The notes: generated by a model not told the origin, from the sequence alone. Counted from the first letter of the stretch, positions 22,602 to 31,496 are shown. The stretch: DNA of 64,000 bases from Parafannyhessea umbonata (GCF_900111255.1 NZ_FOGP01000002.1:124001-188000), one strand, 5' to 3'. A program made the numbers and translations.

Positions 22602-22832
22602 ATGGCAAGGGAATTCGCAGTGTCGTTCTACGACTCCGAGCAATGGTAGGGGACACGCGAGGAGTACATGAACATGCCAGGAAAACAATGCTCGGAACGT
22701 GTCTGGGCACGCCCCGCAAACGCCGCTGAGTGCACTGGCAACGTGACGGCACCGCAAGGGGCTATACGGACAGAGAGCTTTCCGATCGCGAAGCTCAACC
22801 GAAGTCGCGTAAAAACCAGACCGCGCTTCTGA
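22602..22832 (+). pseudogene. Degenerate phage-type HNH endonuclease fragment
   Basis: Reading from the ATG at 22602 gives MAREFAVSFYDSEQW, then an in-frame TAG, then GTREEYMNMPGKQCSER-VWAR. Small HNH endonucleases of phages and integrative elements typically start MAREFA-x-x-FY-x-S-x-x-W and continue with EYM...PG..C..C. The internal stop, the loss of the second cysteine (V in its place) and the missing catalytic HNH region mark it as non-functional. The match rests on remembered family patterns and is unverified. Confidence 0.5.
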
Positions 22833-22870
22833 GTCACATTGCTTTGCAATTATTGGCGATTCTTCTAAAA

Positions 22871-22900
22871 GAAAAAGGTCAGAGGACAAAACCTCTGACC
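22871..22900 (-). terminator. Terminator of the tRNA-His/tRNA-Lys cluster
   Basis: Nine-bp stem GGTCAGAGG/CCTCTGACC with a 6-nt loop, followed on the minus strand by TTTTTC; placed 13 nt after the distal tRNA-Lys. Confidence 0.92.
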
Positions 22901-22912
22901 TGCTGTTCCAGA

Positions 22913-22988
22913 TGGTGGGTCGTGAGGGGGTCGAACCCTCGACCTTGGGATTAAGAGTCCCCTGCTCTACCAACTGAGCTAACGACCC
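22913..22988 (-). tRNA. tRNA-Lys (anticodon CUU), copy 2
   Basis: 76-nt cloverleaf with encoded CCA. Loop CTCTTAA gives CUU; acceptor GGGTCGT pairs with ACGACCC. It is identical over its full length to the copy at 23031-23106. Position 27-43 is a G-A mismatch in both copies. Confidence 0.96.
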
Positions 22989-22991
22989 AAA

Positions 22992-23015
22992 GAAAAACCA
23001 GTCGCAAGCGACTGG
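22992..23015 (-). terminator. Hairpin between the two tRNA-Lys genes
   Basis: CCAGTCGC/GCGACTGG with a tight 2-nt apex, followed on the minus strand by TTTTTCTTT. It could terminate part of the transcripts or serve as a processing signal. Confidence 0.75.
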
Positions 23016-23030
23016 CCCTGGTATGTAAGA

Positions 23031-23106
23031 TGGTGGGTCGTGAGGGGGTCGAACCCTCGACCTTGGGATTAAGAGTCCCCTGCTCTACCAACTGAGCTAA
23101 CGACCC
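23031..23106 (-). tRNA. tRNA-Lys (anticodon CUU), copy 1
   Basis: Same 76-nt sequence as the downstream copy, with encoded CCA. The duplication points to recent gene conversion or tandem duplication. Confidence 0.96.
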
Positions 23107-23122
23107 ATCTACGGTTATAAAA

Positions 23123-23199
23123 TGGGGTGGGTAGAGGGGCTCGAACCCTCGACCTACGGAGCCACGGTCCGTCGCTCTGCCAACTGAGCTACACCCACC
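23123..23199 (-). tRNA. tRNA-His (anticodon GUG) with C33
   Basis: 77-nt cloverleaf. The 5' extra G (G-1) opposite C73 and the encoded CCA are the tRNA-His identity elements. The anticodon arm is ACGGA-CCGTGGC-TCCGT, so the anticodon is GUG. Positions 32-33 are CC rather than the usual U33 preceded by a pyrimidine. D-arm (GCTC/GAGC) and T-arm (GAGGG TTCGAGC CCCTC) are normal. Confidence 0.92.
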
Positions 23200-23626
23200 A
23201 TTTGGTCCACTCGATAACGCGCTTGATTATCATGCCTAAACCTGAGCGATGATGCAAGGGCGATTTTCAAATTCTTTTCCGAACCCCCGATTCATCACAT
23301 TCCATTCCCATTTTTGTTGACGTCTGCGTGTTAGGTGTCACTGCAAAAGCAGCCTCGGGATAGCTTTGCTCACTGCACATCACCTTTTTAATTACCAACC
23401 AACAAATGGCGTTTTAAATCAAAAAGTGGCTTCTTTCGAGGGTCTCTCGCATGCAATAATCCGTCATCCATTACCCGGCGAGCATAAATGGAGACGAGAT
23501 GAAGCATCGAGGCGACACACGAGCGCGCAAGGCAATCCCTCCCCCACTTTGACCACAGACAGCCAGACGGCCCAGTCGGCCATAGGGCAAGGCGCACCCC
23601 ATGCGCCCAAAAGACGGGAGGAAGCC
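23200..23626. other. Intergenic region upstream of the adhesin gene
   Basis: About 430 bp, AT-rich in its first half. On the plus strand TTGACG (in TTTTTGTTGACGTC, near 23317) is a plausible -35 for the adhesin, but no good -10 follows at the right spacing. On the minus strand TGATAAT (near 23232-23226) could be the extended -10 for the tRNA cluster. An open frame runs through into the adhesin gene, but the first well-placed ribosome site is at 23615-23622. Confidence 0.4.
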
Positions 23627-26600
23627 ATGAGAGCGTCACCAAGGTTCCAGCAGAGCAAGGCCGCGGCAGCGAAGGCGCTGCCGCGAGGAAAGCGCGTCAT
23701 GCCCATGCTCGTGATGGCCATCGTCCTGATAGCGATCACTGTGCTCGCGTCGAGCGGATACGGGCTCGACGCAGGACAGAAGACCTTCACGGGATTCAAG
23801 ACAGAGTCGGGGCAATGGGGATACAAGTCGAACTCAGACGAGGTCGCGTACTGCCTCGACGGCCAGAAGGCGGGTCCGGACGGAGCAACCTACGCGGCCT
23901 GCAGCGAAAAGGCAACCGGGGCCGCCGGCTACATAGCCTTCCACGGATACCCACGCACGACCTCGATATGCGGACGGGACCTCACGCCCAATGAGGCGCG
24001 CATGGCGACCCAATGGGCCCTCTGGATCCATGGGGGCTTCCTCACGCGTTCCGGCCTCACCGCAAAGGCCAACGCGGCCGAGGGCTATCCTGCAGGGGCT
24101 CGATGGCTCCCCTGGCACCAGTCTCGCAAGGAGGTGCGCGACGCGGCTCTCGCGCTCTTGGACGAGGCGGAGGCCTGGGAGCGTGCGGGCTCGGACGGAA
24201 GCGAGTCCGAGTATGCAATCGTGTACCAGCCCACGGGCGCAGGCGACCGACAGCGCATACTGCTCGCGCCCAACACCGGCTCCATCGAGCTCCGCAAGCA
24301 AAGCGCCGCCCCCGGCGTGACGCGAGACAATCCCAACTACTCCCTTGGTCAGGCGTCATACCTTGTCTACCTGGACGAGTCCTGCACGCACCGCGCTCGG
24401 GACATCTTCGGCCGCGAGGTCGATATCACGACCGACGAGAGCGGCCGCGGAAGGGCTGACGACCTGCAGGAGGGGACATACTACGTCAAGGAAGCCGGAT
24501 CTCCGCGCGGATTCGCGCTCAGCCCCGAAATACACCGCGTCACCGTCACGAGGGACGACGTCTCGACCGTCGAGGGCAAGGTCGAGGACAACCCGGAGAC
24601 GGCGATGGCCACAGTGCAGAAGCTCGACCAAGACGGCGTAGCCCTCGGCTCGGACGCCGTGGTCGCGAGCGCACAGGGCAACGCGAGCCTGGAGGGGGCG
24701 CTCTTCGAGCTGTCCTTCTACGCGAGTGCAGACGGAAGGCGCGAGGGAAGGCCAACGAGGGTCTGGACGTTTCAAACAGACGAGAAGGGCGTAGCGACCT
24801 TCGATGAGGCGCACTTCTCGTCCGGAGACGAGCTGTACAGGAACGCCTCCGGGAAGATCGTTCTCCCCCTTGGGAGCTATTCGGTCAGGGAGGTCGCGGC
24901 GCCTTCCGGATACCAGCTGAGCGATGCCGATTCGCACCCGTTCGACATCGTGCAGGAGAACGGGGTCGCGAAGGTGAAAAGCGACAGCTGGAACGTTCCC
25001 CAAGCCAAGGGCGCAGAGGGACGCGCGATATCGGACAGGGTCCTCAGAGCGGGCATCTGCGTCCGGAAGGAGGACACCGAGCACGGGCGAGCGCAGGGAG
25101 ACGCCTCTCTCGCGGGCATCAGCTTCGATATCGTCAACAAGAGCCGCGGCGCCGTCGTCGTGGACGGCAACGTCTACCAGCCCGGGGACCGCATCGAGGG
25201 CCGGCTCGTGACGGACGAGAGCGGGCGGGCGAGCACGGCGTGCGATCTTCTGCCCGTGGGAACCTACGAGGTCGTCGAGGCCGCCTCAAACGAATCTATG
25301 CGTCTCGGTGGCGAGGGGAAGACCGTCACCATAGCTCCCAGCGACGTCGGCCGGCTCGTCGAAGTGGACTCGGCCTTTTCCGACGAGGTGAAGCGCGGCG
25401 GCATGAGCGTCAGGAAGGTCGACCTCGAGACGGAGGCGAACAGGCCTCTGGGCGCCGCCAGTCTGGATGGCGCGCACTTCTCGGTGAGGAACGCGTCTGA
25501 CGCCCCCGTGGTGGTCGGAGGAAAGGCCTACGCCCCCGGAGAGACCATCGACAAGGCAGAGCTGGTGACAGACGACAAGGGGGCCGCGCAGACGGCGGGC
25601 GACCTCCTGCCCTACGGGACCTACGAGGTGTGGGAGAGCGCCGCCCCGCGAGGCTACCTCCTGTCAGACGAGAAGTGCCGGGCCACCCGGCAGACGGTCA
25701 TGCTGCGGGAAGACGGGGCCATCGTGTCGCAGCCCGAGGGCCCCACGAAAGACCAGGTGATCCGCGGTGACATCGCCTTCACCAAGAAGGAGGCCGGAAG
25801 CATGCGGCCCCTGGCCGGGTGTGCCTTCAAGATCACCTCGCTCACCACGGGGGAGTCTCACGTTGTCGTCGCAGACCAGAACGGCATGGTCGACACCTCG
25901 GCCGGCTGGGTCCCGCACACGCGCGACACCAACAAGAACGACGCCGCCGACAACCAGGATGGGTCCGCGGACGAGTCCAAGGGCACGCCCAACGCGGGCG
26001 TCTGGTTCAGCGGCACGAAGGACGGCGAAGCTAGGCCGGACGACTCCCTTGGCGCCCTTCCCTTCGACAGCTACGAGGTCGACGAGCTCACGGGCCCGTC
26101 CAATGAGGGGACCTCGCAGGTGAGCTTCACCGTTACCATCACCCGAGACGACGTGAAGGTCGACCTGGGAACCATCGACGACGAGCCGCTGCCGAGGCTC
26201 GAGACCGTCGCCCGCGGAGACCTGGGCCCGAAGACCAGCGCTGCATCCGCCGAGGCAAAGCTGGTGGACACCATCTACTACGACAACGTGAAGCCCAACT
26301 CCCGCTACACCGCCGTGGCCACGCTGATGGACAAGCGCACCGGAAAGATGGTCACGTGCGACGACGGCAGCGCGGTGGAGGGAAGGTGCACCTTCAGCAC
26401 GAACGCCCCCTACGGGACCGCAGAGGTCGACATTCCGGTTGACGCGACTGGTCTGGGCGAGCGCGACCTCGTCATCTTCGAGACGCTCCTGGACAACAGG
26501 GGCAGACGCGTGGCAATCCACAACGACCCGGACAACGCCGACCAGACAATCAGCATCCAGCCGACCATTTCGACCAAGGCCAGCGACGGGGCTGACGGAA

Positions 26601-28153
26601 ACCACGAGGTACCCTCCGCCGGAGCACAGACCATTGACGACGAGGTCTCCTACAGCGGCCTGATTCCGGGCGAGAAGTACGTGATCTCCGGATGCCTGAT
26701 GGACGGAAGGACCGGACAGCCGCTACTGGACGCAGACGGCAATCGCCTGACGAGCGAGGTGTCGCTCGCTCCGGTGGAGCCGACAGGAAAGGCACGCGTC
26801 TCGTTCCATCTTGAGGGAGAGCAGGGGCAGACGGACTCCATCGTCGTGTTCGAGAGACTGACGCGAGGCGACGAGGTCGTCGCCACGCACGAGGATCTCT
26901 CCGACGAGAGTCAGACGATCAAGGTGCCGCGCATCGAGACCTCAGCGTCAAACGCGCCTGACGGGACCAGCCAAAACCAGGCAGGTGACAATCCGACGGT
27001 GACCGACCGCGTCACCTACACCGGGCTCGAGCCGAACGCCACGTACGTGCTGACGGGCAGGCTGGTTGACAAGGACAACGGACAGGAGTTGACGGATCCG
27101 AACGGAAGGACGCTCGAGGCAGAGCTCGAGTTCACCCCCGAGGAGGCCTCGGGGACGGTGAGCCTGTCCTTCTCGGCGCCCAGAGAGACGCTCGCGGGAA
27201 GGAGGGCCGTGGCGTTCGAGAAGCTCGAACGAGACGGAGTCGTGCTCGCCTCCCACGAGGATCTCGACAGCGAGGAGCAGAGCGTGAGCTTCCCGGAGCT
27301 CCAAACCGAGGCCTGCGAGACCGAGGACGACTCGCACTTCGCGGGAAGCGAGGCGCCGTGCCAGATACGGGACGTAGTCACGTACAGCGGACTCACGCCC
27401 GGTGCCACCTACGTCGTCAGGGGCTCGCTCAGACAGGGCGGAACCGGGGAAGCGCTTCCGGAGGGCAGCGGCCAGGCCGTCGAGTCTCAAGCGGAATTCG
27501 TGCCTGAGACGCCAAGCGGGTCGGTCGAGGTTGCCTTCGACGTCGACGGGAGCAAGCTCAAGGGAAAGGCGGTCGTCGCGTTTGAGGAGCTCTGGGCAGG
27601 CGACAGGAAGGTCGCCGAGCACGCCGACGCGAACGACAAAGCACAGTCGGTCCACTTCGCGCGCATGGCGACAAGAGCGTTCGACAAGGCGGACGGTGAC
27701 TCGGCCGTCGATGCCGGAAGGGCCGAGCTGGCAGACGAGGTCTCATACGAGAACCTCGTCGCGGGCCAGGAGTACAAGCTTTCGGGGACGCTGATGGACA
27801 AGGAAACCGGACAGCCGGCACGGGACGCCGAGGGAAGCGAGATCCGTGGAGAGGCGACGTTCACCCCACATGAGGCAAGCGGAACGGCGGAAGTAACCTG
27901 CAAGGCTGATTTGGCCACACTTGATGGGCATGAGCTGGTATTTTTCGAGAGCCTGACAAAAGGCGACGTAGAGATCGCGTCTCACAAGGACATCGAGGAC
28001 AAGGAGCAGACCGTTCGAGTCGAAAAGAGGAAGGGGGCGGCCATGCCCCAGACCGGCGTCATGTCGCTTGCCGCCGTGGCCATCGCAATCGGGGTCGCGC
28101 TCTTGATAGTGCAGGGCCTTGCCAAGCCGAGGTCGGGCACGCGCCATGAGTAG
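23627..28153 (+). CDS. Large sortase-anchored adhesin: thioester domain, SpaA-type and VaFE repeats
   Basis: 1508-residue surface protein. After a basic stretch, a membrane segment (residues ~25-43, VMPMLVMAIVLIAITVLA) acts as signal peptide. Residues ~50-215 look like a thioester domain: C76 in AYCLDG and Q129 in the TQWALW (TQXA) motif, the pair that forms a Cys-Gln thioester for covalent host attachment. About five SpaA/Cna-B-like prealbumin domains follow (starting near 220, 324, 474, 590, 713; each with LRK/VQKLD-type strand and GTYxVxE ending). Then five VaFE repeats span ~870-1460 (IFETLL, VVFERL, VAFEKL, VAFEEL, VFFESL). The C-terminus has MPQTG at 1473-1477, a hydrophobic span and a basic tail. 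GGGAGGA precedes the ATG. The following sortase overlaps its end. Confidence 0.9.
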   Translation: MRASPRFQQSKAAAAKALPRGKRVMPMLVMAIVLIAITVLASSGYGLDAGQKTFTGFKTESGQWGYKSNSDEVAYCLDGQKAGPDGATYAACSEKATGAAGYIAFHGYPRTTSICGRDLTPNEARMATQWALWIHGGFLTRSGLTAKANAAEGYPAGARWLPWHQSRKEVRDAALALLDEAEAWERAGSDGSESEYAIVYQPTGAGDRQRILLAPNTGSIELRKQSAAPGVTRDNPNYSLGQASYLVYLDESCTHRARDIFGREVDITTDESGRGRADDLQEGTYYVKEAGSPRGFALSPEIHRVTVTRDDVSTVEGKVEDNPETAMATVQKLDQDGVALGSDAVVASAQGNASLEGALFELSFYASADGRREGRPTRVWTFQTDEKGVATFDEAHFSSGDELYRNASGKIVLPLGSYSVREVAAPSGYQLSDADSHPFDIVQENGVAKVKSDSWNVPQAKGAEGRAISDRVLRAGICVRKEDTEHGRAQGDASLAGISFDIVNKSRGAVVVDGNVYQPGDRIEGRLVTDESGRASTACDLLPVGTYEVVEAASNESMRLGGEGKTVTIAPSDVGRLVEVDSAFSDEVKRGGMSVRKVDLETEANRPLGAASLDGAHFSVRNASDAPVVVGGKAYAPGETIDKAELVTDDKGAAQTAGDLLPYGTYEVWESAAPRGYLLSDEKCRATRQTVMLREDGAIVSQPEGPTKDQVIRGDIAFTKKEAGSMRPLAGCAFKITSLTTGESHVVVADQNGMVDTSAGWVPHTRDTNKNDAADNQDGSADESKGTPNAGVWFSGTKDGEARPDDSLGALPFDSYEVDELTGPSNEGTSQVSFTVTITRDDVKVDLGTIDDEPLPRLETVARGDLGPKTSAASAEAKLVDTIYYDNVKPNSRYTAVATLMDKRTGKMVTCDDGSAVEGRCTFSTNAPYGTAEVDIPVDATGLGERDLVIFETLLDNRGRRVAIHNDPDNADQTISIQPTISTKASDGADGNHEVPSAGAQTIDDEVSYSGLIPGEKYVISGCLMDGRTGQPLLDADGNRLTSEVSLAPVEPTGKARVSFHLEGEQGQTDSIVVFERLTRGDEVVATHEDLSDESQTIKVPRIETSASNAPDGTSQNQAGDNPTVTDRVTYTGLEPNATYVLTGRLVDKDNGQELTDPNGRTLEAELEFTPEEASGTVSLSFSAPRETLAGRRAVAFEKLERDGVVLASHEDLDSEEQSVSFPELQTEACETEDDSHFAGSEAPCQIRDVVTYSGLTPGATYVVRGSLRQGGTGEALPEGSGQAVESQAEFVPETPSGSVEVAFDVDGSKLKGKAVVAFEELWAGDRKVAEHADANDKAQSVHFARMATRAFDKADGDSAVDAGRAELADEVSYENLVAGQEYKLSGTLMDKETGQPARDAEGSEIRGEATFTPHEASGTAEVTCKADLATLDGHELVFFESLTKGDVEIASHKDIEDKEQTVRVEKRKGAAMPQTGVMSLAAVAIAIGVALLIVQGLAKPRSGTRHE

Positions 28154-28907
28154 GCGGAGGGCGCCGCGCGGCAGAGCACCCCGGCACCCTTCCCTCAGGC
28201 GTCTGGCGCTCGTCGTAGGGCTAGCCCTACTAGCCCTGGGGCTTGCTTCCGTCGCCCGTGACAGCTGGGCGCTCCACAGACTGGGCGCTCTCGGCAAGCC
28301 CGCGCAGGAGGCCTCAGGGAACGCGGCAAGACCAGACGCCTGGACGCGCGTGCCGAGCCTTTGCGCCTGGCTCGCCATCGACGGCGCCGGCATAGACTTT
28401 CCCGTGTGTCAGGCGGACGCGAGCGACCCGGAATACTACCTGGACCACGACCCTTGGGGAGCGCCCTCGAGGGTCGGGGTCCCTTTCGTCGACGCGGACA
28501 CAAACGCAAACGCACCACACGTCATGGTATACGGCCATCACCTCGCGCTGACGGGCGGCATGTTCACCCCGCTCTTCGACTGCTACAGGCAAGAGCGGTT
28601 CGACCAGGTCCTGGGAGAGGCGCGCTGCAGATGGACGACGACGGAGAAGGGCAAGCAGTCCTTCTTGCCGCTTTGCGCCCTCTCCGTGGACAAGGCGGAC
28701 GGTGAGGCCCGGTTCTTCGCGGCGACGAGCGGGATCGACCTGAGACGATGGGCGGCAGGGATGCTCAAGAGGTCGACCGCCAGGTCCAAGGACGCGGAGG
28801 AGCTCTGCGCTCAGGGAGAGCGGTTTCTCACCCTGGTCACGTGCAGCTCGGTCTTCGCGGGAAGGAGAGAACGCACGCTCGTCATCTTCGCCCTGTGCAA
28901 GAAATAG
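28146..28907 (+). CDS. Class B-type sortase
   Basis: 253-residue membrane-bound cysteine transpeptidase. A single N-terminal anchor (about residues 20-42) precedes the catalytic domain. Catalytic residues are H131 in MVYGHHLAL, C233 in LTLVTCSSVF and R243 in RRERTLVIF. The TLVTCS context and the GMFTPLFDCY segment after the histidine resemble class B sortases. The start codon overlaps the adhesin stop by 8 nt, so adhesin and sortase are translationally coupled. It most likely anchors that adhesin to peptidoglycan through MPQTG, an unusual pairing because class B enzymes are best known for NPQTN-like signals. Confidence 0.88.
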   Translation: MSRRRAPRGRAPRHPSLRRLALVVGLALLALGLASVARDSWALHRLGALGKPAQEASGNAARPDAWTRVPSLCAWLAIDGAGIDFPVCQADASDPEYYLDHDPWGAPSRVGVPFVDADTNANAPHVMVYGHHLALTGGMFTPLFDCYRQERFDQVLGEARCRWTTTEKGKQSFLPLCALSVDKADGEARFFAATSGIDLRRWAAGMLKRSTARSKDAEELCAQGERFLTLVTCSSVFAGRRERTLVIFALCKK

Positions 28908-29024
28908 CAGCTAGAAACATACAGTTAATTGGCTCAACCTTGAAGGAGCAACCCATAGCGACTATGCTTGCTCCATCTCGCTAAAGTGCTTGACGGCCAT
29001 CGTGGCCCGACGATTGGAGGAGCA

Positions 29025-29873
29025 ATGAGAACCATCTATCGCGCAGTTGACCGCAGGCAGTTTCTGAAGGCATCAGCGGCGGCGCTCGCCATAGGGACCC
29101 TCGCGGGCTGCGGGGCGCCGGCGGCAGATAAGGACGGCGGCACCGGCTTCGACGGCAACCTCATCGTTGGCTTCGATCAGGACTTCCCTCCCTACGGCTA
29201 CGTCGCCGACGACGGCAGCTACACCGGGTTCGACCTTGACCTTGCGAAGGCCGTCTGCGACAAGGAGGGCTGGACCTTCTCGCCCAGCCCCATTTCCTGG
29301 GACGCAAAGGACGGCCTGCTCAACAGCGGCCAGATCACGTGCATCTGGAACGGCTTCACCATCGAGGGCCGAGAGGACGACTACGCATTCACTGCGGCCT
29401 ACATGGAGAACAGACAGGTCGTAGTCGTGCGCAGGGACTCCGGCATCGCATCGCTGGCCGACCTTGCCGGAAAGCACGTCGTCACCCAGGCCGACTCGAC
29501 GGCGTACAACCTCCTGAACGACGGAGGCGACCAGGCCGGTCTGGGCAAGAGCTTCGCGGACCTGCAGACCATCGGCGAATACAACACGGCCTTCATGATG
29601 CTCGAGAGCGGTTCCGTCGACGCGGTTGCGATCGACTATCCCGTCGCCGTCTACAACATGGGCGGGAAGGACGATGTCTTCTCCATTCTTGACGAGGCGC
29701 TCAACTCGGAGCACTACGGCGTCGGATTCGCCAAGACGGACGCCGGCAAGGAGCTGGCCGCAAAGGTCGAGACCGACCTCAAGGAGCTCTACAAAGACGG
29801 GAAGGTCAAGGAGCTCTGCGACAAGTATGCCGACCGTGGCGTCTCGTACGATCTGTGGATGCTCAAGGACTAG
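29025..29873 (+). CDS. Polar amino-acid ABC transporter, substrate-binding lipoprotein
   Basis: 282-residue family 3 periplasmic-type binding protein. The N-terminus has a twin-arginine-like RRQFLK followed by a lipobox TLAGC with C29 as the lipidated residue, suggesting Tat export and membrane anchoring. The binding fold has FPPYGYVADDGSYTGFDLDLAKAVC and WNGFTIEGRED, as in glutamine/cystine/histidine-type receptors. Ligand specificity cannot be told. GGAGGAGC lies just upstream of the ATG. It is the first gene of a three-gene importer unit with the permease and ATPase downstream. Confidence 0.92.
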   Translation: MRTIYRAVDRRQFLKASAAALAIGTLAGCGAPAADKDGGTGFDGNLIVGFDQDFPPYGYVADDGSYTGFDLDLAKAVCDKEGWTFSPSPISWDAKDGLLNSGQITCIWNGFTIEGREDDYAFTAAYMENRQVVVVRRDSGIASLADLAGKHVVTQADSTAYNLLNDGGDQAGLGKSFADLQTIGEYNTAFMMLESGSVDAVAIDYPVAVYNMGGKDDVFSILDEALNSEHYGVGFAKTDAGKELAAKVETDLKELYKDGKVKELCDKYADRGVSYDLWMLKD

Positions 29874-29913
29874 CGGCGCAAGCGCAAAAACCACTCTGAT
29901 CAGGAGAGATAGT

Positions 29914-30567
29914 TTGGAACTCTCAACGATGACATCGATGCTGGCCGAGGGCTACGTCGTCTCGATGCAGATTTTCGCGATTACGCTCGTGGGCTCGATT
30001 CCCCTGGGCGCACTCGTGGCGGTTGGCCGGCTGTCCAAGGTTAGGCCCCTCTCGTGGCTGACGAGCCTCTACATCTCCGTCATGCGCGGAACGCCGCTCA
30101 TGCTCCAGATGTTCGCCGTGTTCTTCGTCCCGTTCTACGTGTTCGGAAGGCAGACGCCGCCCAGCTACATGTTCGTGGCCGTGATCATAGCCTTCGTGAT
30201 CAACTACGCGGCCTACTTCGCCGAGATCTTCCGCTCGGGAATCCAGAGCATGCCGCGCGGACAGTACGAGGCGGCGCAGGTTCTGGGCTACACGAGCAGA
30301 CAGACCTTCTTCCGTATCGTGCTCCCCCAGGTCATCAAGAAGATCCTGCCAGCGATGGGAAACGAGGTCGTCACGCTGGTAAAGGACACGTCACTGGCGT
30401 TCTCCATCGGACTCGCGGAGATGTTCACGACCAGCAGGGCCCTCGTGGCCTCGCAGCGAACGATGGTCCCCTTCATGATCGCAGCGCTCATCTACTGGCT
30501 GACCTGTCTGCTCATCGAGCTCTTGCTGGGCAGGCTCGAGAAGAAACTGGACTACTACCATGACTAA
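29914..30567 (+). CDS. Polar amino-acid ABC transporter permease
   Basis: 217-residue integral membrane permease of the HisM/GlnP type, with about five membrane helices. The EAA loop that docks the ATPase is visible as QYEAAQVLGYTSRQTFFRIVLPQ near residue 130, preceded by YFAEIFRSGIQSMPRG. I start it at TTG 29914 because AGGAGA lies 6 nt upstream; the much longer open frame is antisense-like coding of the binding protein. It overlaps the ATPase gene by 8 nt. Confidence 0.92.
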   Translation: MELSTMTSMLAEGYVVSMQIFAITLVGSIPLGALVAVGRLSKVRPLSWLTSLYISVMRGTPLMLQMFAVFFVPFYVFGRQTPPSYMFVAVIIAFVINYAAYFAEIFRSGIQSMPRGQYEAAQVLGYTSRQTFFRIVLPQVIKKILPAMGNEVVTLVKDTSLAFSIGLAEMFTTSRALVASQRTMVPFMIAALIYWLTCLLIELLLGRLEKKLDYYHD

Positions 30568-31381
30568 CTCGCACCTGCGCCCGATACCCACGCCCGAGGT
30601 CAGCTTCGCCTCGGCGACGGGCCTGCCGGCGGTATACCTCAGAGGAGCCCGGAAGTCATTCGGCCAGAACGAGATCCTGCGCGGGGTCGACCTGACCATC
30701 TCCAAGGGAGAAGTTCTTTCCCTTCTGGGCCCGTCCGGCGCCGGCAAGTCCACGATCCTCAGGTGCCTGGCCACCCTCGACAAGTTCGACGGCGGAGAGC
30801 TCGCCTACGGCAGCCTCCGCGTGTGTACGAACGACCCACAGGGAAAGGCCGTATACGACCGCGAGGCCATGTACAAGGCGCGCATGAAGTTCGGCATTGT
30901 CTTTCAGGACTACAACCTCTTCCCACACTTCAGCGTTATGAGGAACGTCACTGACGCGCCCATATGCGTGCAGGGACGCGACCCCGAGGAGGTCGAAGAG
31001 CAGGCAAGGGGGATCCTCCGGAAGCTGGGTCTAGCCGAACGCGCCGACATGGTGCCCTGCCAGCTCTCGGGAGGCCAGCAGCAGCGCGTGGCAATCGCGC
31101 GAGCGCTCTGCATGAACCCGAACGTGCTCTTCTTCGACGAGGCAACCTCCGCCCTGGACCCCAAGCTCACCGAGGAGATGCTGAAGATCATCCGCGACCT
31201 CGCCGGCGAGGGAATGGCCATCGGCATCGTTACCCATGAGGTCGGCTTCGCGCGGGACGCCTCCGACCGCATCGCCGTGATGCTCGACGGCGAGATTGCC
31301 GAGGTCGGAAAGCCCAAGGACGTTCTTGGAAGCCCGCGCGACGAGCGCGTCGCGGCGTTCCTCTCGCACTCCATGGAATAG
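30560..31381 (+). CDS. Polar amino-acid ABC transporter ATPase
   Basis: 273-residue ABC ATPase of the GlnQ/HisP class. Walker A GPSGAGKST lies near residue 57, the Q-loop in VFQDYNLFPHFSV, signature LSGGQQQR near 170, Walker B VLFFDEATSALD and the switch histidine in VTHEVGFA. It powers the importer formed with the two genes upstream. The N-terminal ~25 residues before the ABC domain are longer than usual. A strong terminator shared with asd closes the operon. Confidence 0.94.
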   Translation: MTNSHLRPIPTPEVSFASATGLPAVYLRGARKSFGQNEILRGVDLTISKGEVLSLLGPSGAGKSTILRCLATLDKFDGGELAYGSLRVCTNDPQGKAVYDREAMYKARMKFGIVFQDYNLFPHFSVMRNVTDAPICVQGRDPEEVEEQARGILRKLGLAERADMVPCQLSGGQQQRVAIARALCMNPNVLFFDEATSALDPKLTEEMLKIIRDLAGEGMAIGIVTHEVGFARDASDRIAVMLDGEIAEVGKPKDVLGSPRDERVAAFLSHSME

Positions 31382-31424
31382 GAGAAGGGCGAGGCTCGTT
31401 TGAGCACGCCTAAGGCAAAGTGCG

Positions 31425-31460
31425 AAAAGGCGGGGCCGTCACAAACGTGACGGCCCCGCC
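31425..31460. terminator. Strong bidirectional hairpin between the ABC operon and asd
   Basis: Perfect 14-bp stem (GGCGGGGCCGTCAC and complement) with a 4-nt loop, followed on the minus strand by TTTTCGC. It sits between convergent ends; the T tract favours asd. Confidence 0.85.
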
Positions 31461-31496
31461 CCATCAGCCAAGCGGCACCATGCTGCGAGCCAGTCC

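Larger units (their letters stand above)
22072..22870. other. 800-bp gene-poor, decayed region
   Basis: No intact gene is supported between the helicase and the tRNA cluster. The stretch is less GC-rich in its second half and contains two broken reading frames described separately (one on each strand). A 57-codon frame at 22556-22729 has GAGGG upstream, but its peptide is very basic and out of frame with the HNH remnant, so I do not call it. Overall it looks like the remains of a mobile element beside tRNA genes. Confidence 0.5.

Noticed and set aside
22355-22729. 124-codon plus-strand frame as a real gene
   Set aside because: It overlaps both broken frames, has no recognisable domain and its 3' part is out of frame with the better HNH-like reading.
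23366-23626. N-terminal extension of the adhesin frame by 87 codons
   Set aside because: The upstream part lacks a ribosome site and would bury the signal peptide; GGGAGGA before 23627 sets the start.
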